Positions 56,093 through 63,260 of a stretch of 64,000 nucleotides of DNA are shown one piece after another. Both the position numbers and the translations under genes were made by a program. Location: assembly GCF_002776695.1 (NCBI RefSeq), contig NZ_LFJC01000003.1, positions 5,088,901 through 5,152,900 on the forward strand. The letters run 5' to 3'. Below the pieces are notes generated by a model. It saw only the letters and a list, made by a program, of their open reading frames with translations. It was not told the DNA's origin and made no database searches. This stretch comes from Bradyrhizobium nitroreducens (GTDB taxonomy: Bacteria; Pseudomonadota; Alphaproteobacteria; Rhizobiales; Xanthobacteraceae). Position 1 is the first letter of the stretch; every line of letters begins with the position of its first letter.

Positions 56093-56675
56093 CCGCTCCT
56101 CCCCCGAGATCCATGTTCTTCAACAAGAAGTGTTGCTTCTCCGAGGACGCCGCACTCACCGGAAAATATCGGCCTAGCAAAGCGATGGCTTCCTCAACAG
56201 TCGAGATTCCGACGACTTTCATCAAGTTCAGAATGTCCAGCCGCTCCGTCTCTCCGCGAACGGGATCCGTGATCCGGAAAGCCTTCAATTTCAATGCCAG
56301 AAGATATGCAGCCGAGGGCACGGAAACCTCAAGCCCCGGTGACGTGCCATCACGCGGGAAAGTACCGAATTCGAGGTGATCGGCGGCGCGATCGGCCAGA
56401 GGGCTGAGATGAAATACGACCTGATCGTTGAACCAGTCGGCGTCCCATCCATTCCGCGCGGCAAGTTCGGCTGTTATCCGCTTCAGCCAATCCGGCAGCG
56501 GATGCTCGAGCTTCGAGACGTCGACATCTTCCGTCGCAAAGCGGAAATTACTGGCGAGCATGAGGGCGGAGCCGCCATAGACCGCGATCTGAAGCTTGGT
56601 TCCGGCGTCGGCCGCAGCGCGGCCGATCGAATCGAAAGCGTCCAGCAAGGCCTCGCGGTCGAAGGCTTCGCTCAT
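56070..56675 (-). CDS. Nucleotidyltransferase-fold protein (AbiEii/DUF6036-like)
   Basis: A 201-residue protein with the minimal nucleotidyltransferase signature GGSALML (G34-S36) followed by TEDVDV (D50, D52). The helix-rich C-terminal part contains DILNLMKVVGIS. This matches DUF6036/AbiEii-type proteins, several of which are toxins of type IV-like toxin-antitoxin or phage-defence pairs; others have unknown roles. It starts 10 bp after aroA and overlaps the next small gene. Function is inferred from fold only. Confidence 0.7.
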   Translation of the reverse strand: MSEAFDREALLDAFDSIGRAAADAGTKLQIAVYGGSALMLASNFRFATEDVDVSKLEHPLPDWLKRITAELAARNGWDADWFNDQVVFHLSPLADRAADHLEFGTFPRDGTSPGLEVSVPSAAYLLALKLKAFRITDPVRGETERLDILNLMKVVGISTVEEAIALLGRYFPVSAASSEKQHFLLKNMDLGGGADAPKYPR

Positions 56676-56685
56676 GGCCGCGGCC

Positions 56686-58023
56686 TCATGAAAACTCGGC
56701 CCCTAGCGAACGCATCATCGGAATGAAATCCGGGAAACTGGTGGCGATGAAGGCGGTGTCGTCGACGCTCACCGGCTGGTCGGAGGCGCAGCCCATCACC
56801 AGCGCGGACATCGCGATGCGATGGTCCATGTGGGTGGCGACGGTGCCGCCGCCGGGAACGTGACCGCGGCCCTCGACGATCAGGTCGTCGCCGGAGACCT
56901 CGACCTTCACGCCGTTGACGCGCAGCATGGCGGCGGTGGCCTCCAGGCGGTCGGATTCCTTGACGCGCAGCTCGTGCAGGCCGCGCATGATGGTGGTGCC
57001 CTCGGCGAAGGACGCCGCCACTGCCAGCACCAGATATTCGTCGATCATCGAGGGCGCACGCTCCGGCGGCACCTCGACCCCGCGCAATTTCGAGGCGCGC
57101 ACGCGCAAGCGCGCCATCGGTTCGCCGGCGTCGCCGCGCGCCTCGCTCTCCTCGATCGAGGCGCCCATTTCGCGCAGGGTGGTGAACAGGCCGGTGCGCA
57201 GCGGATTGGTCATGACGTCGGACAGGACGACATCCGAGCCCTCGACGATCAGCGCTGCGACCACCGGGAAGGCCGCCGAGGAGGGATCGGCCGGCACCAC
57301 CACGGTGGCGCCGTGCAGCTCGGGCTGGCCTTTGAGCGTGATACGGCGGCCATGCGTGCCTTCCTGCGCGGAGGAGATGTCGGCACCAAAATGTTTCAGC
57401 ATCAGCTCGGTGTGGTCGCGGCTGGCTTCGGTCTCGATCACAGTCGTGGTGCCGGGGGCGGCGAGGCCCGCCAGCAGCACCGCCGACTTGATCTGGGCCG
57501 AGGCAACCGGGGTCGTGTAGACGATCGGCAGTGGATCGCGCGCGCCCTGGAGGGTCAGGGGCAGACGGCCGCCCTCGCCACCTGAAATGACCTTCGCGCC
57601 CATCTTTTCCAGCGGATCGAGGATCCGGCGCATGGGACGGCTGCGAAGCGAGGCGTCACCGTCGAAAACCGCCGAGATCGGGCAGCCGGCGACGGCACCC
57701 ATCACCAGCCGGCAGCCGGTGCCGGAGTTGCCGAAATCGAGCGGCGCCTTGGGTGGGGCGAAGCCGGCGACACCCACGCCATTGACCTTCCATGCGAAAT
57801 CGCCGGTGCGCTCGACCCTGGCGCCCAAGGCCTGCATGGATTTGGCCGTATTGAGGACGTCTTCGCCCTCAAGGAGCCCCGAAATCCTGGTTTCACCGAC
57901 CGCGAGCGCGCCCAGGATCAGGGCACGGTGGGAGATCGACTTGTCCCCGGGGACCCGTACTTTCCCGGTCAGGGGACCGCTGGCACGCGACTGGAGCGGC
58001 CTGGTTTGGTCGGAATGGGTCAC
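56686..58023 (-). CDS. aroA: 3-phosphoshikimate 1-carboxyvinyltransferase, class II
   Basis: EPSP synthase of the shikimate pathway. With GTG 58023, preceded by AAGGA at 7 nt, it is 445 residues. The class II pattern is clear and the protein is visibly similar to Agrobacterium CP4: VPGDKSISHRA, SAQIKSAVLLAGL, TEASRDHTELML and APSMIDEY. Two hallmark positions differ from CP4. GNSGTG has Gly101 where CP4 has Ala100, and NPLRTG replaces NPTRTG. A start at 58071 is possible but leaves a poor N terminus. Head of the aroA-cmk-rpsA order. Confidence 0.95.
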   Translation of the reverse strand: MTHSDQTRPLQSRASGPLTGKVRVPGDKSISHRALILGALAVGETRISGLLEGEDVLNTAKSMQALGARVERTGDFAWKVNGVGVAGFAPPKAPLDFGNSGTGCRLVMGAVAGCPISAVFDGDASLRSRPMRRILDPLEKMGAKVISGGEGGRLPLTLQGARDPLPIVYTTPVASAQIKSAVLLAGLAAPGTTTVIETEASRDHTELMLKHFGADISSAQEGTHGRRITLKGQPELHGATVVVPADPSSAAFPVVAALIVEGSDVVLSDVMTNPLRTGLFTTLREMGASIEESEARGDAGEPMARLRVRASKLRGVEVPPERAPSMIDEYLVLAVAASFAEGTTIMRGLHELRVKESDRLEATAAMLRVNGVKVEVSGDDLIVEGRGHVPGGGTVATHMDHRIAMSALVMGCASDQPVSVDDTAFIATSFPDFIPMMRSLGAEFS

Positions 58024-58183
58024 GATTGTGTCCTTGGATTCACCCGCGAGGGGCTGGGGGGCAGGTACCACATGGTCCGGGCCCCGTCACGGGCATGTCG
58101 TTCTCCCGTAATGCGCTATTGACAGCGGGCCGCCAACTAGCCAAGTGAAGCACCGCTTTTCAGACATTCCCAGGATTCCTGCC

Positions 58184-58594
58184 GTGGCCAAGTCAGAACT
58201 CGGAACCAAACGTATTTGCCCGACCACGGGCAAGAAGTTCTACGACCTCAACAAGAATCCGGTGATCTCGCCCTATACCGGCGAAGTCGTGCCGATCGCG
58301 CCCGTGGCGCCAGCCCGCGTGCCCCGCGGCGCCGAAGCCCGGCACGCGGCGACGGCGGATGCCACGCCGGAGCCGGCAGAGGCCGAAGAGTTGGTCTCCC
58401 TTGAGGAGGCCGATGCCGAGGAGAACACCGGCAAGGTCAAGGCCGTCGTGCCCGAGTCCGAGGACGATATCGAGGTCGATGAGACCCTCGACGACGACGA
58501 TGACGATGATTCGACCTTCATTGCCGACGAGGAAGAGGGCGATGAGGACGTGACCGACATCATTGGTGATGTCGGAGGTGATGAAGAGACTTGA
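58184..58594 (+). CDS. FYDLN acid family protein (TIGR02300)
   Basis: A 136-residue protein of unknown role found mainly in alphaproteobacteria. The N-terminal FYDLN segment (GTKRICPTTGKKFYDLNKNP) has a zinc-ribbon shape, but its cysteine positions read C12, T15, S29 and T32, so zinc binding is unlikely. The long acidic tail has an uninterrupted Asp run (LDDDDDDDS) and many Glu residues. GTG 58184 gives the usual MAKxELGTKR start. It diverges from aroA and precedes tRNA-Ala. Confidence 0.88.
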   Translation: MAKSELGTKRICPTTGKKFYDLNKNPVISPYTGEVVPIAPVAPARVPRGAEARHAATADATPEPAEAEELVSLEEADAEENTGKVKAVVPESEDDIEVDETLDDDDDDDSTFIADEEEGDEDVTDIIGDVGGDEET

Positions 58595-58689
58595 GATCAG
58601 CCCAGATCTGTGAAAAAGGGTGCACCGCGCGAGTCGGAAGGCTCGCCGGTCCGGGGTGATCAACCAGGTTCACGCCGGTTAAGGACTAA

Positions 58690-58765
<76 letters not shown>

Positions 58766-58767
58766 GC

Positions 58768-58900
58768 CTTCGCTCGCTTCGCGAGCTTCGGCTCGGCAAG
58801 CCAGCTCCGCTCTATCGTAGCGAAGCTAGCGAGGGCTGCCGCGGCGTAGCCCGGAGGGCGAAGCCGGGCCTCGGCAAGCGTATGCGTATCCAATAGGCTG
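58768..58900. repeat. Palindrome-rich segment between tRNA-Ala and the GIY-YIG gene
   Basis: Short nested palindromes follow the tRNA: GCTCGCTTCGCGAGC, TAGCGAAGCTAGCGA and GCCCGGAGGGCGAAGCCGGGC with a preceding GCGTAGCCCGG that resembles the GTAGCCCGG arms elsewhere in the window. It looks like an eroded or related dispersed repeat. Confidence 0.5.
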
Positions 58901-58920
58901 AAAGGCGGAGACGATCCGCC

Positions 58921-59157
58921 ATGAAGTACGTCTACATCCTCGAAAGCCTCGATTCGCTCCACTTCTATATCGGCATCACCGACGACCTTCGAGCCCGGCT
59001 TGCAAAGCACAATGCCGGCGAGGTGCCACATACCTCGAAATACGGGCCATGGCGCATCAAGACTTACATCGCCTTCAGTAACGAGAAACAGGCCGTCGCA
59101 TTCGAGAAGTACCTGAAGTCAGCATCCGGCCGCGCCTTCGCCAAGAAGCGCCTCTAA
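58921..59157 (+). CDS. Stand-alone GIY-YIG nuclease-domain protein
   Basis: A 78-residue single-domain protein of the UPF0213-like group. The GIY-YIG core reads YVYILES and YIGITDDLRARLAKHN, followed by FEKYLKS, whose glutamate matches the metal-binding residue. The length is complete for the domain. No DNA-binding module is attached, so target specificity is unknown. It lies 155 bp after tRNA-Ala in a repeat-rich gap. Confidence 0.88.
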   Translation: MKYVYILESLDSLHFYIGITDDLRARLAKHNAGEVPHTSKYGPWRIKTYIAFSNEKQAVAFEKYLKSASGRAFAKKRL

Positions 59158-59161
59158 CCCC

Positions 59162-59623
59162 CTACTCCCCGATCACCGCATTCAGCCGATCCCTCAGCGC
59201 GACGATCTCGTCCTTGATCGCGACCAGCTCCGACACCGAGCAGTCCGACGCCGCCAGGATCGATTGCGGCACGGCGCGAGCCTTTTCCTTCAGGGCATGG
59301 CCCTGCGCCGTCAGCGCGATCAGCACCTGGCGCTCGTCCTCGCTGGAACGCGTGCGCTTGACGAGATGGGCCGCCTCCAGCCGCTTGAGCAGCGGCGTCA
59401 GCGTGCCCGAATCCAGGAACAGCCGCTCGCCGATGTCCTTGACCGGAACGTCGTCGCGTTCCCACAGCACCAGCATCACCAGATATTGCGGATAGGTCAG
59501 GCCGAGCCGGTCCAGAAGCGGCTTGTAGACGCGGTTGAAGGCATGCGCGGCCGAATAGACCGCAAAGCAGATCTGGTTGTCGAGCCGCAGCGGCGCGTCC
59601 GCTGCCGATGATTTTCGAGGCAT
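59162..59623 (-). CDS. ohrR: Organic-hydroperoxide regulator OhrR (MarR family)
   Basis: OhrR represses ohr until organic hydroperoxides oxidise it. The 153-residue MarR-type winged helix has the sensing C19 in LDNQICFAVYSA and a resolving C128 (SDCSVSEL), so it should be of the two-Cys Xanthomonas type. The wing contains SSEDERQVL. It diverges from ohr over 153 bp that contain two operator-like palindromes. Confidence 0.93.
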   Translation of the reverse strand: MPRKSSAADAPLRLDNQICFAVYSAAHAFNRVYKPLLDRLGLTYPQYLVMLVLWERDDVPVKDIGERLFLDSGTLTPLLKRLEAAHLVKRTRSSEDERQVLIALTAQGHALKEKARAVPQSILAASDCSVSELVAIKDEIVALRDRLNAVIGE

Positions 59624-59674
59624 GGGGAATCTCTAAAGGACCTGTCTCATTCTGGCGCCGCGCGCCGGCACATT

Positions 59675-59724
59675 CAATTGCGAACAATTAAATGTGAGAC
59701 CAGGGAATTTCAATTGCGCACAAT
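59675..59724. promoter_or_regulatory. Two OhrR operator-like palindromes
   Basis: CAATTGCGAACAATT (59675-59689) and CAATTGCGCACAAT (59711-59724) share the AATTG-N4-CAAT core and are 36 bp apart, in the ohrR-ohr gap. A third, weaker TAATTGTTTGCG follows at about 59727. AATTGnnnnCAATT-like palindromes are the usual OhrR binding pattern. Symmetrical placement suggests control of both genes. Confidence 0.65.
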
Positions 59725-59776
59725 CTAATTGTTTGCGATATGGATCGCACCCCATCGAAACCCAAGGGAGACGACA

Positions 59777-60202
59777 ATGTCCGTGAACGTCCTCTACAAG
59801 ACCAGCGCCAAGGCCACCGGCGGCCGCGACGGCCATGCTGCAACCCTCGACGGCGCGCTCGACGTCAAGCTCACCACGCCGAAGGAGCTCGGCGGCGGTG
59901 GCGGCGCCGGCAACAATCCCGAGCAGCTGTTTGCGGCCGGCTATGCCGCCTGCTTCATCGGCGCGATGAAGTTCGTGGCCTCGCAGGGCGGCCCCAAGGT
60001 TCCCGCGGACGCCTCCGTCACCTCGACCGTCGGCATCGGCCCGCGCTCCGAAGGCGGCTTCGGCCTCGATATCGACCTCGCGGTCTCGCTGCCGGGCCTC
60101 GCCCGCGCTGAGGCCGAAGCGCTGGTCGCCAAGGCGCACCAGGTGTGCCCCTACTCCAACGCCACGCGCGGCAATGTCGACGTTCGCCTGACGGTCGTCT
60201 GA
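59777..60202 (+). CDS. ohr: Organic hydroperoxide resistance protein Ohr
   Basis: Ohr is a thiol peroxidase that reduces organic peroxides with a reactive cysteine pair. The 141-residue OsmC/Ohr-fold protein has C59 (YAACFIGAM) and C124 (HQVCPYSNAT) and the N-terminal VNVLYKTSAKATGGRDGHA. ATG 59777 is preceded by GGGAGACGAC. It is divergent from its regulator ohrR and follows the operator-like repeats. Confidence 0.96.
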   Translation: MSVNVLYKTSAKATGGRDGHAATLDGALDVKLTTPKELGGGGGAGNNPEQLFAAGYAACFIGAMKFVASQGGPKVPADASVTSTVGIGPRSEGGFGLDIDLAVSLPGLARAEAEALVAKAHQVCPYSNATRGNVDVRLTVV

Positions 60203-60378
60203 TCGGAACGGCGGATTGGCTGGCCCGGGATCCCCCTCGGGCCGGCCGCTTCCGTTGATTTCCCACATCGCGGGATTGCGCGGCGGCGGCGCATGCGGCC
60301 CTACGCGGCAGACCATTGCTGGCGCAAACAAACCTCGCTAGGCCTGTGACGAAATGTCGACACAGGGGAAGCGAAGGC

Positions 60379-61599
60379 ATGAGTTCTGAAGCCGCGGGTT
60401 CTGAAGCTGTTTTGGGTGCCATGAGCGGATTGCGCGTCATCGATCTCACGCGCGTGCTCGGCGGTCCCTACTGCACCCAGATCCTCGCCGATCACGGCGC
60501 CGACGTGATCAAGGTCGAGCCGCCTGCCGGTGACGAGGTGCGCGACTGGGGCCCTCCCTTCCACGACGAGGACGCGGCCTATTTCATCGGCATCAACCGC
60601 AACAAGCGATCGATCGGCCTCGACCTCGCCTCCGAGGGCGGGCGCATCGTGCTGCTCAAGATGCTGGAAACGGCCGACGTCCTGATCGAGAACTTCAAGC
60701 CGGGCACGCTGGAGAAATGGGGCATCGGCAACGATGTGCTCAGCCAGAAATTCCCGCGTCTCGTGCATTGCCGGATCTGCGGCTTCGGCGCCGACGGCCC
60801 GCGCGGCGGCAATCCCGGCTATGACGCCATCATCCAGGCCATGACCGGCATGATCGCGGCGACCGGCTCGCCGGAGAGCGGGCCGATGCGGATCGGCGTG
60901 CCGCTGGTCGACATCGGCACCGGCCTCTATGCGGCGATCGGCATCCTGATGGCGCTGTCGGAGCGGCAGCGTTCCGGCAAGGGCCAGTTCCTGGAGACGA
61001 CGCTGTACGAGACCGGCCTTGCCATCATGCATCCGCACACCGCGAACTACTTCATGCATGGCAAGCCGCCCTCGCTCACCGGCAACGAGCATCCCAATCT
61101 CGTGCCTTATGCGATCTTCCCGACCAAGACCGACAACATCTTCATCGGCGTCGGCAATGACGGCACCTTCCGCAAGCTCGCCAAGGAGATCGGCAAGCCC
61201 GAGCTCGGCACCGACCCGCGCTTTGCCCGCAACAAGGACCGCATCGCCAACCGCGAGGCGCTGCGCGCCGAGCTCGCCGCGGTGTTCAGCCAGCACGAGG
61301 CCGAGCCGCTGTGCAATCGCCTGCTGGCCGCGGGCCTGCCCGCAGGGCCCGTGCAGAAGATCGACCAGGCGTTGACGAACCCGCACACGATCGCGCGCGG
61401 CGATATTATCGAGAAGGACTGGTACAAGGGCGTGGCGTCACCGATCCGGCTCGACCGCAGCAAGCCGAGCCTGCGCCGGCTGCCGCCGAAATTCAGCCAG
61501 CACTCGGCGGAAGTGCTGGGCGAGTTCGGCTACTCCAAGGCCGAGATCGACGCGATGGTCGAAAAGGGCACGGTCTGCGGCCCCGAGCGCAAGCGCTGA
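60379..61599 (+). CDS. CaiB/BaiF-type CoA transferase (class III)
   Basis: A 406-residue family III CoA transferase, which moves CoA between carboxylic acids through an aspartyl-CoA intermediate. The nucleophile is probably D149 in NPGYDAIIQAMTG; GLRVIDLTRVLGGPY and VEPPAGDEVRDW are typical N-terminal segments. Substrates vary widely in the family (carnitine, formate/oxalate, succinyl-hydroxymethylglutarate) and cannot be chosen here. ATG 60379 has GCGAAGG upstream. Confidence 0.9.
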   Translation: MSSEAAGSEAVLGAMSGLRVIDLTRVLGGPYCTQILADHGADVIKVEPPAGDEVRDWGPPFHDEDAAYFIGINRNKRSIGLDLASEGGRIVLLKMLETADVLIENFKPGTLEKWGIGNDVLSQKFPRLVHCRICGFGADGPRGGNPGYDAIIQAMTGMIAATGSPESGPMRIGVPLVDIGTGLYAAIGILMALSERQRSGKGQFLETTLYETGLAIMHPHTANYFMHGKPPSLTGNEHPNLVPYAIFPTKTDNIFIGVGNDGTFRKLAKEIGKPELGTDPRFARNKDRIANREALRAELAAVFSQHEAEPLCNRLLAAGLPAGPVQKIDQALTNPHTIARGDIIEKDWYKGVASPIRLDRSKPSLRRLPPKFSQHSAEVLGEFGYSKAEIDAMVEKGTVCGPERKR

Positions 61600-61636
61600 G
61601 GCAAGAAGAGAATCGAGCGCCAGGGGTAGGTGTGCT

Positions 61637-61664
61637 CCCTCTCCCGCAAGCAAGCGGGAGAGGG
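61637..61664. repeat. Short palindromic repeat (CCCTCTCCCGC family), copy 2
   Basis: CCCTCTCCCGC / GCGGGAGAGGG with loop AAGCAA, 37 bp past the CoA-transferase stop. Same core as 6515-6540. The stem is 11 bp and a GTTT follows, so it could also terminate the gene. Confidence 0.65.
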
Positions 61665-61826
61665 TTTCGAGCCTGTGGCCCGAACGTCGCTTATCCATGC
61701 ATAATGCCGCACTGCGGCGCGGGCACGATAGTGCACCGCGAACGGGGCAGGCTGCCCGCTTCGTCTTCGCCTATTTGACGACTTCCCATTTGGCAGCGCT
61801 TGCTGCTTTCGTTTCTCCCGCTTACA

Positions 61827-61844
61827 CAGTCATGTGAACGTCAT
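61827..61844 (+). promoter_or_regulatory. PHO box upstream of ugpB
   Basis: CAGTCAT-GTGA-ACGTCAT: two imperfect 7-bp repeats separated by 4 bp, matching the PhoB box plan CTGTCAT-N4-CTGTCAT. It lies 55 bp before the ugpB ATG. The expected effect is induction of the ugp operon by PhoB when phosphate is scarce. A CTAGC at 61853 follows but no clear -10 was assigned. Confidence 0.75.
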
Positions 61845-61898
61845 ATGGCGCTGCTAGCGCAAGCGCTTCTTTAGTGACGGGCAAGGGAGGTTTTCTTG

Positions 61899-63215
61899 AT
61901 GGCTCTTCGACATTTTGGCACGGCCGCTGCTGTGGCACTCACGTTTGGTCTCGGCGCAGCGCCGGCGCTGGCCGCGACGGAAATCCAGTGGTGGCACGCG
62001 ATGACCGGCGCCAACAACGACGTCATCGTCAAGCTCGCCAACGACTTCAACGCAGCGCAGAGCGACTACAAGGTGATCCCCACCTACAAGGGCAACTACG
62101 CCGACACGATGAACGCGGGCATCGCGGCGTTCCGCGCCGGCAACGCCCCGCACATCATGCAGGTGTTCGAGGTCGGCACCGCGACCATGATGGCCGCGAC
62201 CGGCGCCGTGAAGCCTGTCTACAAGCTGATGGCCGAGACCGGCGAGAAGTTCGATCCGAAAGCCTATCTGCCCGCGATCACCGGCTATTACTCGACCTCG
62301 AAGGGCGAGATGCTGTCGTTCCCGTTCAACTCGTCGTCGACCGTCATGTGGGTCAACCTCGACGAGCTCAAGAAGGCCAATGTCGAGATCCCCAAGACCT
62401 GGCCCGACGTTTTCGCCGCGGCCAAGAAGCTCCATGACAACGGCCATGCGACCTGCGGCTTCTCCAACTCGTGGGTGACCTGGGTCAATCTCGAGCAGCT
62501 CTCGGCCTGGCACAACGTGCCGCTCTCGACCAAGGCCAACGGCCTCGACGGCTTCGACACCGTGCTCGAATTCAACGGCCCGCTGCAGGTCAAGCATCTC
62601 GAGAAGCTGGTCGAGCTGCAGAAGGACAAGACCTACGACTATGCCGGCCGTACCAACACCGGCGAAGGCCGCTTCACCTCGGGTGAATGCCCGCTCTACC
62701 TGACCTCCTCGGCGTTCTTCGGCAACGTCAAGGCGCAGGCCAAGTTCAACTTCACCGCCGTGCCGATGCCGTATTATCCGGACGTCAAGGGCGCGCCGCA
62801 GAACTCGATCATCGGCGGTGCTTCGCTCTGGGTGATGGGCGGCAAGCCGGCCGACGACTACAAGGGCGTCGCCAAGTTCCTGAGCTTCCTCTCGGACACC
62901 GATCGCCAAGTCTACATCCACAAGGCCTCGGGCTACCTGCCGATCACCAAGGCGGCGTACGAGAAGGCCAAGGCCGAGGGCTTCTACAAGGATCAGCCCT
63001 ATCTCGAGACCCCGCTGCTCGAGCTGACCAACAAGGAGCCGACCGAGAATTCGCGCGGCCTGCGCCTTGGCAACATGGTTCAGCTGCGTGACGTCTGGTC
63101 GGAGGAGATCGAGCAGGCGCTGGCCGGCAAGAAGACCGCCAAGCAGGCGCTGGATGCCGCCGTCGAGCGCGGCAACACCATGCTGCGCCAGTTCGAAAAG
63201 ACCGCCGTAAAATAA
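61899..63215 (+). CDS. ugpB: sn-Glycerol-3-phosphate ABC transporter, substrate-binding protein
   Basis: UgpB is the periplasmic binding protein of the Ugp ABC importer for glycerol-3-phosphate and its diesters. The 438-residue protein has a signal peptide (RHFGTAAAVALTFGLGAAPALAA) and a family 1 solute-binding fold, with TEIQWWHAMTGANND at the mature N terminus, FPFNSSSTVMWVN and GGASLWVMGG lining the cleft. ATG 61899 is preferred over the TTG one codon earlier. First gene of the operon, under a PHO box. Confidence 0.95.
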   Translation: MALRHFGTAAAVALTFGLGAAPALAATEIQWWHAMTGANNDVIVKLANDFNAAQSDYKVIPTYKGNYADTMNAGIAAFRAGNAPHIMQVFEVGTATMMAATGAVKPVYKLMAETGEKFDPKAYLPAITGYYSTSKGEMLSFPFNSSSTVMWVNLDELKKANVEIPKTWPDVFAAAKKLHDNGHATCGFSNSWVTWVNLEQLSAWHNVPLSTKANGLDGFDTVLEFNGPLQVKHLEKLVELQKDKTYDYAGRTNTGEGRFTSGECPLYLTSSAFFGNVKAQAKFNFTAVPMPYYPDVKGAPQNSIIGGASLWVMGGKPADDYKGVAKFLSFLSDTDRQVYIHKASGYLPITKAAYEKAKAEGFYKDQPYLETPLLELTNKEPTENSRGLRLGNMVQLRDVWSEEIEQALAGKKTAKQALDAAVERGNTMLRQFEKTAVK

Positions 63216-63260
63216 GGCGAAGGCGCCGGCAGGCCACGCGGCCTGCCGGTGCCGTCCATC

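Noticed and set aside
56686..58023. Predicting glyphosate tolerance from similarity to CP4 EPSP synthase
   Set aside because: The key alanine is glycine here and the NPTR motif is changed, so the prediction is not supported.
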